This document shows positions 55,240-64,000 of a stretch of 64,000 nt of DNA, one piece after another. Each line of letters starts with the position of its first letter. The stretch's first letter is position 1. The notes beneath the pieces were generated by a model, which was given only the letters and a program-made list of their open reading frames with translations, was not told the origin of the DNA and did no database searches. The DNA comes from Tetragenococcus osmophilus (GTDB taxonomy: Bacteria; Bacillota; Bacilli; Lactobacillales; Enterococcaceae), in NCBI RefSeq assembly GCF_003795125.1, contig NZ_CP027783.1, positions 1,302,001-1,366,000 on the forward strand. The letters run 5' to 3'. A program made the position numbers and the translations under genes.

Positions 55240-57005
55240 CGGTAAATTTTTATGAAGTCTATCCAAGTAGTTGGCAAACCGTCAAACGTTTATTTAGTTA
55301 CTTAAAAAATTACAAAAAAATTGTCTCATTGTCTCTTCTTATGACAGTGATTTCTACCATAATGGAAGTATCAGCTCCCATTGTAATGGGAGCCATTTTG
55401 AACCATTTACAAACAGCTATTGCTGAGCAAGTTCCTATGGACTTTAATTATATTGTACAAACGTCTTTATTCTTAGCGGCCTTATATATTCTTTTAGCTT
55501 TGAGTAAGATCGTTGTTGAACGGATGTTGGTCCAACTATCTCAATCATTAATTAAGAATATGCGGACTGAAGTCTCTAGTAAGATTAAAAAAGTTCCTCT
55601 TAGCTTTTTTGATCAGCATTCAACCGGTGATTTGTTAAGTCGTATTACTAATGATGTAGAAGCTATAGGACGTAATGTTCAATTAAGTGTTAGTCAAATT
55701 GTAAATAGTCTTTTAATGTTTTTGGGAATTACTGTTATGATGCTTTATATTAGTCCGCTCTTATTTTTGGTCTTTTTCATTACGGTGCCTTTAAATATTT
55801 TAGCAACTAAAATTATTATGGGGCATTCAAAAAAATACTTTAGAGCAAAGTCAGAACGGCTAGGTGGCATGGTTGGTTATGTTGAAGAGAACTATACGGG
55901 TACTGATTTAATTAAAGCTTACAATTATCAAGATCAATCTAACCAAGAATTTAAAGAGTATAATGACCGCTTATTTGATGTTTCTTATCGAGCTAGTTTT
56001 ATGGCTGGTATATTAAATCCTGTCATGACCTTTATTGGTAACGTTGCTTATGTACTAATCGCAATTGTTGGCGGCTTATTAATTGTTAATGGAACAATTA
56101 TGGCAGGAGATGTTTTAGCTTTTATGCAATATAGTCAAAATATTCGTCGCCCTATTGATGTTATTGCCGAAATGGCGAATACTTTGCAAGAAACAATCGC
56201 ATCTAGTAACCGGGTTTTCCAATTTTTAGATGCTCCAGAAGAAGTGGAAGACACAACTCATAGAATCGAACCACCAATTGAAAAAATCGAAATTGATCAC
56301 GTGGGCTTTGAATATGAAAAAGGAGAACCTGTTATTCAAGATCTATCGCTAACAGTAAATCAAGGCGAAACAGTCGCTATTGTAGGTCATACAGGAGCTG
56401 GTAAGACAACCTTAGTAAATTTGTTACTTCGTTTTTATGATGTAACAAAAAATCGGATTTTAATTAATGGTATTGATATTCGAACGGTACCTCGTGATAA
56501 TTTACGTTCATTCTTTGGAATGGTGTTGCAAGATACTTGGCTAACTCAAGGTACAGTTTACGACAATATTTTGTATGGCAATATTCATGCAACAAAAGAT
56601 GAAGTAATTCAAGCTTCTAAAGAAGCTCATGCTCATCATTTTATCGAAACACTACCTAATGGATATCAAACAGTATTAAATGAAGATGCTACCAATATTT
56701 CTCAAGGTCAGCAACAACTACTTACTATTGCTCGTGCTTTTGTTAGTGATCCGGCAATTTTGATTTTGGATGAAGCAACTTCATCTGTTGATACTCGTAC
56801 GGAACAGTTAATTCAACAAGCAATGGCAAACTTAATGAAGGGACGCACCAATTTTGTTATTGCACATCGTTTGTCAACAATTGTTGATGCCGATAAAATA
56901 TTGGTAATGGATCAAGGAGATATTGTCGAACAAGGAAGTCATGAAGAGTTGCTGGCAAAAAATGGTGTTTATGCGGAATTATACAACAGTCAATTTTCGG
57001 AATAA
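55236..57005 (+). CDS. Heterodimeric ABC exporter, catalytic subunit
   Basis: A 589-residue half-transporter. Walker A GHTGAGKTT, signature ISQGQQQL, Walker B LILDEATSSVD and H-loop AHRLST are all canonical, so this is the catalytic partner of the preceding protein. Lengths of 571 and 589 residues resemble EfrA and EfrB of Enterococcus faecalis. The start overlaps the partner's stop. The next gene begins 21 bases later. Confidence 0.9.
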   Translation: MTVNFYEVYPSSWQTVKRLFSYLKNYKKIVSLSLLMTVISTIMEVSAPIVMGAILNHLQTAIAEQVPMDFNYIVQTSLFLAALYILLALSKIVVERMLVQLSQSLIKNMRTEVSSKIKKVPLSFFDQHSTGDLLSRITNDVEAIGRNVQLSVSQIVNSLLMFLGITVMMLYISPLLFLVFFITVPLNILATKIIMGHSKKYFRAKSERLGGMVGYVEENYTGTDLIKAYNYQDQSNQEFKEYNDRLFDVSYRASFMAGILNPVMTFIGNVAYVLIAIVGGLLIVNGTIMAGDVLAFMQYSQNIRRPIDVIAEMANTLQETIASSNRVFQFLDAPEEVEDTTHRIEPPIEKIEIDHVGFEYEKGEPVIQDLSLTVNQGETVAIVGHTGAGKTTLVNLLLRFYDVTKNRILINGIDIRTVPRDNLRSFFGMVLQDTWLTQGTVYDNILYGNIHATKDEVIQASKEAHAHHFIETLPNGYQTVLNEDATNISQGQQQLLTIARAFVSDPAILILDEATSSVDTRTEQLIQQAMANLMKGRTNFVIAHRLSTIVDADKILVMDQGDIVEQGSHEELLAKNGVYAELYNSQFSE

Positions 57006-57026
57006 GAAATGAATGCGGGGGTACAA

Positions 57027-58559
57027 ATGGAAAATCTCTTAGAAACGTTCACCGAACGACGAGGCGAGCTATGGAGTGAATTGTTAAATCACTTAGGTAT
57101 TTCAGTCATTTCTCTTCTGATTGCAATGCTTATTGCCATCCCTCTAGCTATCTGGGTAGTTAGATATAAAAGAATTGCTGAAGTTGGTTTACAAGTTGCA
57201 GGGGTTTTACAAACGATTCCTTCTTTAGCTTTACTCGGCTTGTTGATCCCTTTGGTAGGTATTGGGACAACACCTTCAATTATCGCCTTAGTCATTTATG
57301 CTTTATTACCTATTTTTCAAAATACGTATTTGGGAATCTCAGAGATTGATCCGGCTATTGAAGAAGCAGCCGATGCCTTTGGGATGTCCAAAATGCGAAA
57401 GTTATTTAAAGTTGAACTACCAATGGCAAGACCGGCTATTGTTTCTGGAATTCGGACTGCTATGGTGTTAATTATCGGAACTGCCACTTTAGCAGCTTTA
57501 ATCGGAGCTGGTGGTTTAGGAACGTTTATTCTTTTAGGGATCGACCGTAATGATATGCCCTTAATCATCATCGGGACGGTTTCTGCAGCGTTATTGTCCA
57601 TTATTTTAAGTTCATTAATTCGTTGGTTTGAACGAGCAAAACCTTGGCAATCAATGATTGGTTTAGCTATCTTGCTGGTGCTATTAGGTGGTGGCGGAGC
57701 TTACTCTGCTTATGCTAATCGGCAACAAACAGTAACTATCGCCGGGAAATTAGGCTCTGAACCTGAAATTTTAATCAATATGTATAAAGAATTAATTGAA
57801 GATGAGGATTCAGATATTAATGTTGAAGTAAAAGCGAACTTTGGAAAGACGTCCTTTTTATATAATGCGGTTAAAAATGACCAAGTTGATATTTACCCTG
57901 AATTTACAGGGACCGTATTAGAATCACTTATTGACGATGAATCCATTGATACACAAGGACTTTCAGAAGAAGAAACCTATTCTCAAGCAAAAGAAAAGCT
58001 CCAAGAACAAGATCAGCTGACATTATTAGAGCCTATGAGCTATAACAATGCTTATGCATTAGCAGTAAAAGATGATTTTAAAGAAGAGCAACAATTAGAG
58101 TCTATTAGTGATCTTGCTAGTATTCAAAGTGATATCCAAGCTGGAATGACTTTAGAATTTATTGATCGTGAAGATGGGTTACGTGGGATTGAAGATCTAT
58201 ATGATTTAGATTTTGAAACAAGTTCTATGGAACCTGCGTTACGTTACCAAGCCATTGATGATGGACGGGTTAATTTGATTGATGCTTATTCTACAGATAG
58301 TGAATTGCGACAGTATCACTTAAGTATATTAGAAGATGATAAAGGTCTGTTTCCAAAATATCAAGGAGCTCCGTTGATGAAAACTGAATTTGCGGATGAT
58401 AACCCGCAAGTAGTAGAAGCTTTAGATCAATTAGGTGGAAAAATTACTGAAGAAGAAATGCAGGAAATGAATTATGAAGTTAATGTAGAAGATCAAGCAG
58501 CAAGTGATGTAGCTCATAATTATCTTGCTGACAATGGTTTGTTAGGAGGGGATGAATAA
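57027..58559 (+). CDS. Osmoprotectant-type ABC transporter: permease fused to substrate-binding domain
   Basis: A 510-residue fusion. Residues 1-215 are a permease of the OpuCB type with about six membrane segments and the EEAADAFGMSKMRKLFKVELP loop. The C-terminal 280 residues are an OpuAC/QAT-type binding domain (KLGSEPEILINMY and DIYPEFTGTVLESL). Ligands in this family include glycine betaine, carnitine, choline and ergothioneine, so the substrate is open. ATG 57027 follows GGGGG by eight bases. The ATPase gene follows with overlap. Confidence 0.88.
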   Translation: MENLLETFTERRGELWSELLNHLGISVISLLIAMLIAIPLAIWVVRYKRIAEVGLQVAGVLQTIPSLALLGLLIPLVGIGTTPSIIALVIYALLPIFQNTYLGISEIDPAIEEAADAFGMSKMRKLFKVELPMARPAIVSGIRTAMVLIIGTATLAALIGAGGLGTFILLGIDRNDMPLIIIGTVSAALLSIILSSLIRWFERAKPWQSMIGLAILLVLLGGGGAYSAYANRQQTVTIAGKLGSEPEILINMYKELIEDEDSDINVEVKANFGKTSFLYNAVKNDQVDIYPEFTGTVLESLIDDESIDTQGLSEEETYSQAKEKLQEQDQLTLLEPMSYNNAYALAVKDDFKEEQQLESISDLASIQSDIQAGMTLEFIDREDGLRGIEDLYDLDFETSSMEPALRYQAIDDGRVNLIDAYSTDSELRQYHLSILEDDKGLFPKYQGAPLMKTEFADDNPQVVEALDQLGGKITEEEMQEMNYEVNVEDQAASDVAHNYLADNGLLGGDE

Positions 58560-59515
58560 TGAGTACAGCAATTGATTTCCAAGATGTTTCAAAATCCTTT
58601 GGTGATACCATGGTCATCCCTGATATGAACCTTTCCATTGCTCAAGGGGAATTATTTGTATTAGTTGGAACTTCTGGGAGTGGGAAAACCACATCGCTTA
58701 AAATGGTGAATCGTTTAGAAGAGCCAACAAAAGGGGATATTTTAATTAGTGGGAAAAAAGCGAAAGATTATCCTCTGCAACAATTACGTTGGTCGATGGG
58801 ATATATCTTACAGCAAATTGCGCTTTTTCCTACGATGACGGTGGCGCAAAATATCGCTGTTATACCAGAGATGAAAAAAGTTTCTAAAAAAGAAATCAAC
58901 CGTTTGGTCGATGAGCTATTAAGCAAAGTGAATTTAGACCCTGAAAAATATCGTAATCGTATGCCAAGTGAGCTTTCTGGTGGTGAACAGCAACGAATTG
59001 GGATATTACGCGCTATAGCGTCAAAACCTGACATTGTTTTAATGGACGAGCCTTTTGGTGCTTTAGATCCACTATCCCGGACTACTTTACAAGATTTAAT
59101 TCTTGATTTGCACAAAGAGTTAGATAATACCATTATATTTGTAACTCATGATATGGATGAAGCCATGAAGCTTGGGGATCGAATTGGTATTATGGGAGAT
59201 GGCGAGTTATTACAAGTAGGGACCCCGAGGGAATTAGCGCAAAATCCTACTAACGATTTTGTTCGAGATTTCTTTCGTTCGGGTGCAGATAAAAGTGTTT
59301 ACCAAGTAACTGTTAAACATGTGGCTCAAAAAGAAGGTTATGAGTCGGCGCCAAATAATGAGAAGAAAGTGAAACAATTACAAGAAGACGCTACATTACA
59401 AGATGTCTTTACTGCTTTAAGTAATCATGATTATATTGAAGTGTTAGATTCTCAACAAACCTCATTGGGGTACTTATCTAAAAGTAAGATCTTTCAATAT
59501 TTGAGTCGAGTGTAA
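58559..59515 (+). CDS. Osmoprotectant-type ABC transporter ATP-binding protein
   Basis: A 318-residue ATPase of the OpuCA/ProV type. Walker A is GTSGSGKTT, the signature LSGGEQQRIG, Walker B VLMDEPFGALD and the H-loop THDMDEAM. A C-terminal tail of about 70 residues has only one CBS-like repeat, shorter than the paired CBS of OpuCA. Its start overlaps the stop of the permease gene. A terminator follows. Confidence 0.9.
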   Translation: MSTAIDFQDVSKSFGDTMVIPDMNLSIAQGELFVLVGTSGSGKTTSLKMVNRLEEPTKGDILISGKKAKDYPLQQLRWSMGYILQQIALFPTMTVAQNIAVIPEMKKVSKKEINRLVDELLSKVNLDPEKYRNRMPSELSGGEQQRIGILRAIASKPDIVLMDEPFGALDPLSRTTLQDLILDLHKELDNTIIFVTHDMDEAMKLGDRIGIMGDGELLQVGTPRELAQNPTNDFVRDFFRSGADKSVYQVTVKHVAQKEGYESAPNNEKKVKQLQEDATLQDVFTALSNHDYIEVLDSQQTSLGYLSKSKIFQYLSRV

Positions 59516-59520
59516 AAAAG

Positions 59521-59602
59521 AAAATATCCGAACTATATAATGTGTTTTGGCAAGATTTACTACAAAATTGCAAGACTCATTAAATATAGTTCGGATATTT
59601 TT
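59521..59602. terminator. Bidirectional terminator
   Basis: AAAATATCCGAACTATAT pairs with ATATAGTTCGGATATTTT around a loop of about 45 bases. It lies between convergent genes. Confidence 0.78.
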
Positions 59603-59605
59603 ATT

Positions 59606-60343
59606 TTAAAGACCTATTAGGGGTTGTAAAATAACGATTTGTCTTTTTCCATGTTTTAATCGGTTTACTTGAGTGAAACTATTGTGCGCGATTCGCTCTT
59701 TTTTATTACAGATAATAGCAACTACTGAATTATTTAAGTCAAGCGTTTGATAAATATTATCTAATAATCGTTTAGTAGGTGATTCTTTACTATCTCCTTG
59801 CCAATGAGTCATATTACCATAAGGCAAGTCGGTTATAACGACATTAACATTTTCAGAAAAAGTAGGACTATCTTTTGTGATGTCCCATTGAAAGCACTGA
59901 CTCTCTTTTTGAGGTGCCCTTGTATCTAGTAACATTGCAGCTAAACGTTTTGCGCTGTTAAGCGCTTCTGTTGATTGTGCCTGTTCGTCTTGGGCTTTGC
60001 TATCTGCTTGTAATGCTTTTATTTTTTGATGTAGGCTTTCGCCGGTGAGAAGATCCAAATTTTTGCGCGCATATGTAAGAGCTTTCTCATCAACATCGCT
60101 GCCATATATTTTTTCTAGGTTGGTACTATAAAGAAAACCAAGAACGGTTAATAGATGGGCTCCACCGCAACAAGGGTCATAAATCGTTAAGTGATCTGTA
60201 TTATTAAGAAAAGATAAGCACCTTGCCATAATCTCGCTTGCAATACGCACAGGAAAAGCAGGGGTTCTAGGAGCGTTGATTAATACCTTATCGCTAGAAA
60301 AATCACTATAATCTTTTTTTAAAGGTTCAAATTTAAATTTCAT
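59606..60343 (-). CDS. AviRa-like 23S rRNA methyltransferase
   Basis: A 245-residue SAM-dependent methyltransferase. The SAM loop is YDPCCGGAHLLTVLGFL, followed by GSDVDEKALTYARKNL, and the catalytic region reads ITDLPYGNMTHWQG. These blocks fit AviRa, which methylates 23S rRNA and gives avilamycin resistance in its producer. The role here is probably rRNA modification. The start at 60343 is preferred, as a longer frame overlaps menG. AAAGAG is a weak ribosome site. Confidence 0.75.
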   Translation of the reverse strand: MKFKFEPLKKDYSDFSSDKVLINAPRTPAFPVRIASEIMARCLSFLNNTDHLTIYDPCCGGAHLLTVLGFLYSTNLEKIYGSDVDEKALTYARKNLDLLTGESLHQKIKALQADSKAQDEQAQSTEALNSAKRLAAMLLDTRAPQKESQCFQWDITKDSPTFSENVNVVITDLPYGNMTHWQGDSKESPTKRLLDNIYQTLDLNNSVVAIICNKKERIAHNSFTQVNRLKHGKRQIVILQPLIGL

Positions 60344-60365
60344 TTTTGCAGACTCTTTTCTAAAA

Positions 60366-61088
60366 CTACTTTTTATTGGCTTTATATCCGATATGTAAAG
60401 CACAAGCTCCAAGCATAAATGTCGTATAAAAGGTATTTATAAACCCAGCTTGTTGAAACATTTGTTTAAGTTCTTTTACATGGACAAACTGTTGGGTGGT
60501 TTGTTGAAGATAGACATAATCTTTGCGATCGTTATGTTTTAATTTAGCAATAGTAGGAACGAGTTTAAAATAAAGATACCAAAAGGGATAAACTAGTTTA
60601 TTTTCTGGTTGAGAAGTTTCTAAACATGCCACCATTCCTCCTGGTCTAACCACACGCTTCATTTCCTTTAATACTTGAGCAGCATCTGGCACATTGCGTA
60701 AACCAAAACCGATGGTTATTAAATCAAAGCTATTATCTTCAAAAGGAAGTGCCATTGCGTCTCCTTGTAATAAAGTTGTTTGCTTATCAACTTTAGCTTG
60801 CTTTATTTTTTTATCAGCGATTTCTAACATGTTTTGACTAAAGTCGAGCCCGACAACTTTTCCTGTGCTTCCGACCGTTTTGGCTAAATCAATGGTCCAA
60901 TCACCTGTCCCACAACATAAATCAAGGGCTTGTTGCCCTGTTGTTAATGAAAGTTTAGTCATGGTTTTTTTGCGCCAACGTTTATGCATTCCTAAAGAAA
61001 TGGCACTATTTGTAGTATCGTAAGTAGATGAAATACGATCAAAAAGCGCCTGCACTTTGGCTTCTGAATTTTTATTAGTGCGAGACAT
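60366..61088 (-). CDS. menG: Demethylmenaquinone methyltransferase
   Basis: A 240-residue UbiE/MenG-type SAM methyltransferase. The SAM site is ALDLCCGTGDWTIDLAK, with GLDFSQNML, and FGLRNVPDAAQVLKEMKRV is typical of UbiE/MenG. It methylates demethylmenaquinone in the last step of menaquinone synthesis. AAGGAGCAG lies before the start on the minus strand. Other men genes are not in the window. Confidence 0.92.
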   Translation of the reverse strand: MSRTNKNSEAKVQALFDRISSTYDTTNSAISLGMHKRWRKKTMTKLSLTTGQQALDLCCGTGDWTIDLAKTVGSTGKVVGLDFSQNMLEIADKKIKQAKVDKQTTLLQGDAMALPFEDNSFDLITIGFGLRNVPDAAQVLKEMKRVVRPGGMVACLETSQPENKLVYPFWYLYFKLVPTIAKLKHNDRKDYVYLQQTTQQFVHVKELKQMFQQAGFINTFYTTFMLGACALHIGYKANKK

Positions 61089-61226
61089 TTTCTGCTCCTT
61101 TAGTTGAATTTATCAGTAAGATTGTACCAAAACTAGGGTAAAACATAAATAAATTAGTTTTAGCTAAACGCATTTTAAAATAGAAGGAAATAAAAATGTA
61201 ATGACCAGTAAACAAATTTGGTTTAA

Positions 61227-62672
<1,446 letters not shown>

Positions 62673-62685
62673 TTTCAAAAGATGT

Positions 62686-62722
62686 AAAAAGGTGGGAAAG
62701 CTTATGTTCCCGCCTTTTTTTA
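62686..62722 (+). terminator. Terminator after the glucosidase gene
   Basis: AAAAAGGTGGGAA pairs with TTCCCGCCTTTTT (one T-G pair), followed by more T. Confidence 0.86.
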
Positions 62723-62811
62723 AATGATAAAATAACATAAATAATTGTTGCAAATGAGATTTATTTGTTGACTCTTTAAGGTTTTCGTTTAGAATAAAAT
62801 AAAAGGGAAAC

Positions 62812-62840
62812 TTGCTGCGCATTCAAATGTATGATACAAT
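62812..62840 (+). promoter_or_regulatory. Promoter of the Ser/Thr/Glu-rich protein gene
   Basis: TTGCTG (62812-62817) and TACAAT (62835-62840) with 17-base spacing. A second possible promoter, TTGACT/TAGAAT, lies at 62768-62795. Confidence 0.65.
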
Positions 62841-62873
62841 TCTGTACGTTTTGCAGAGGAGTTGAACGTAAAG

Positions 62874-63497
62874 ATGAAAAATAAATTTAATCTTCAAGCA
62901 TTACTGATCAGCTGTCTTGCAACATTTATTTTGAGTGTAGCAGTAAAAAATGATGCGAATACTTTTGTCGCTGCACCCTTTCAAACAATTCAAGAAAAAA
63001 TTGCAGATGAATCAAGTGAGGAGCAACCGTCTTCAAGTTCACAGGCATCAAAGAAAGAAACTTCTGAGACAACTTCAAGCACTGAACAGTCTGCAGCTGT
63101 TACAAGTACGAGTTCAAGTTCTATTGAAGAAATAACAGATAGTTCGGAAATGACAACAAGTCAAACGACAACGACAAGTAGTAATTATATGACAGGTGAG
63201 CAGACGTCTGAGACAAGCACTGAACAAATGCAAGAAACAACGGAAACAACAAGTGAATCAAGTGAAACTGTAGGTTCTGAAACACAAGAAGATACAGAAA
63301 CGACTGGAAACGAAACAAGTGAATCTTCGGATACAACTACTGAATCCCCAGAAACAACGGAGACTCTAGAAGACACGGAAACTTCCAAGACACAAGAAGA
63401 ACCCTCCGCTAATTCTTCAGAAGTCAGTGGGCAAGTAACAGAAGAAGAAAACGAAGAGAATGAAGAACCAACAGTTTCTACTGAAGAAGAACGGTAA
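62874..63497 (+). CDS. Secreted Ser/Thr/Glu-rich low-complexity protein
   Basis: A 207-residue protein. The basic N-terminus and hydrophobic stretch (about residues 8-25) form a signal peptide or anchor. The remainder is almost wholly Ser, Thr and Glu, rich in SET/TTE repeats, without a fold or a sortase motif. Such acidic, flexible regions act as wall spacers or may be glycosylated. The ATG at 62874 is 12 bases after AGAGGAG, and a TTG at 62862 is possible. It is flanked by terminators as a single gene. Confidence 0.7.
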   Translation: MKNKFNLQALLISCLATFILSVAVKNDANTFVAAPFQTIQEKIADESSEEQPSSSSQASKKETSETTSSTEQSAAVTSTSSSSIEEITDSSEMTTSQTTTTSSNYMTGEQTSETSTEQMQETTETTSESSETVGSETQEDTETTGNETSESSDTTTESPETTETLEDTETSKTQEEPSANSSEVSGQVTEEENEENEEPTVSTEEER

Positions 63498-63503
63498 TAA
63501 ATA

Positions 63504-63553
63504 AAATAAAGGACGAAAAATCTAGTAGTTATAGATTTTTCGTCCTTTATTTT
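63504..63553. terminator. Bidirectional terminator
   Basis: A perfect stem of about 20 bp (AAATAAAGGACGAAAAATCT and its complement) around a short loop. Confidence 0.88.
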
Positions 63554-63579
63554 GTCTTTATAGTACTATTCGTCTGTCA

Positions 63580-64000
63580 TTAGGACATTTTGAGTAAATA
63601 GTTAGCTGGAAGAAATTCGACCAACCAAATGCCACTTTTGGTAGAATAAAAAGCATAACCATTTTCTGTAGCTTTTAGCGCATAAACATAAAAGACTACA
63701 GGCGTAGCAGCGTGACGACTGCCTATTTTTTTAGCTGTCTCTAGGTTTTCTGATAAATGGACAAACTCACGTCCCATCTTATTTAGTCCCTTGGTTTCAA
63801 TGATTTTTGCAGCTGCTGGGCTTGTACCATGATATAAAATCTCAGGAGGAACGTCAGATTCTTGTAAAGGCAAGACTGAAATACTGTGTCCGTATAATGC
63901 TCTAATGTAGTTACCTTCAATGACATAGCGCTGTCTAGGGCTTTCATTTATGATCTGTTCAATTTGAGCTTGGTCGATTTTTTGTCCGTAATGAGCGTTG
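63580..64000 (-). CDS. kptA: RNA 2'-phosphotransferase KptA/Tpt1 (N-terminus outside window)
   Basis: The frame is open to the window edge. The visible C-terminal 140 residues have RYVIEGNYIRALYGHS, PPEILYHGTSPAAAKII and FVHLSENLETAKKIGSRH, which match the NAD-binding domain of Tpt1/KptA. The enzyme removes an internal 2'-phosphate from RNA using NAD. Its substrate in bacteria is uncertain, as they lack the tRNA splicing that yields such ends in eukaryotes. Confidence 0.9.
   Translation of the reverse strand, partial: NAHYGQKIDQAQIEQIINESPRQRYVIEGNYIRALYGHSISVLPLQESDVPPEILYHGTSPAAAKIIETKGLNKMGREFVHLSENLETAKKIGSRHAATPVVFYVYALKATENGYAFYSTKSGIWLVEFLPANYLLKMS

Overview
The window reads as chromosome from a low-GC Gram-positive lactic acid bacterium of the Enterococcaceae. 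The evidence is dense AT-rich coding, strong AAGGAGG ribosome sites, T-box, M-box and yybP-ykoY leaders, an Lsa-type ABC-F gene, a gluconate operon, and an L-2-hydroxyisocaproate dehydrogenase of lactic acid bacterial type. The very acidic oligopeptide-binding protein and an osmoprotectant-type transporter suggest a salt-tolerant relative such as Tetragenococcus. The genus is an inference.

Layout. 1-7250: an oligopeptide (Opp) transporter locus, oppA (5' end missing), an antisense DUF3899 gene, then oppBCDF, followed by a TnpB-derived gene and a guide-RNA-like sequence closed by a strong terminator. 7250-9050: M-box riboswitch and mgtE. 9150-12076: a Nudix regulator, a small membrane protein and a complete ISLre2-type insertion sequence with 9-bp target duplication. 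12100-17300: metG, then on the minus strand a P-type ATPase under a yybP-ykoY (Mn2+) riboswitch. 17294-18973: a complete IS1380-type element. 19100-24500: a helical protein, an Lsa-type ABC-F gene behind a transcription attenuator, a 6-phosphogluconolactonase, an orphan GutA-like protein, an AI-2E family permease and a rhodanese-like protein. 24590-27900: rpsO, pnp with a long leader hairpin, and a zinc-ribbon protein. 28500-33200: sufCDSU without sufB, then a sirtuin. 33300-37700: a heterodimeric ABC exporter and an unknown gene. 37730-40900: T-box, ilvE, L-HicDH and a hydratase. 41000-48330: fumarase, small membrane proteins, gntP-gntK and a quinone-type oxidoreductase. 48380-51490: two flavin reductases (one fused to a PAS domain and a repeat tail), a tandem hairpin array and a deoxynucleoside kinase. 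51730-59600: peptide symporter dtpT, a second heterodimeric ABC exporter and an Opu-type transporter. 59600-64000: an AviRa-like methyltransferase, menG, a 6-phospho-beta-glucosidase, a Ser/Thr/Glu-rich secreted protein and kptA (partial).

The most striking locus is 6166-7253. A TnpB homologue that has lost two of its three RuvC catalytic acids and its zinc finger sits directly behind oppF, with a structured RNA and short guide-like stretch after it. This is the arrangement described for TnpB-like nuclease-dead repressors (TldRs), and it predicts an RNA-guided feedback repressor of peptide uptake. Other points for follow-up are the flavin reductase-PAS protein with four D-x-x-S-x-A-S repeats that resemble ApbE flavinylation sites, the five-unit hairpin array at 50512-50709, the missing sufB, and the attenuator in front of the Lsa-type gene.
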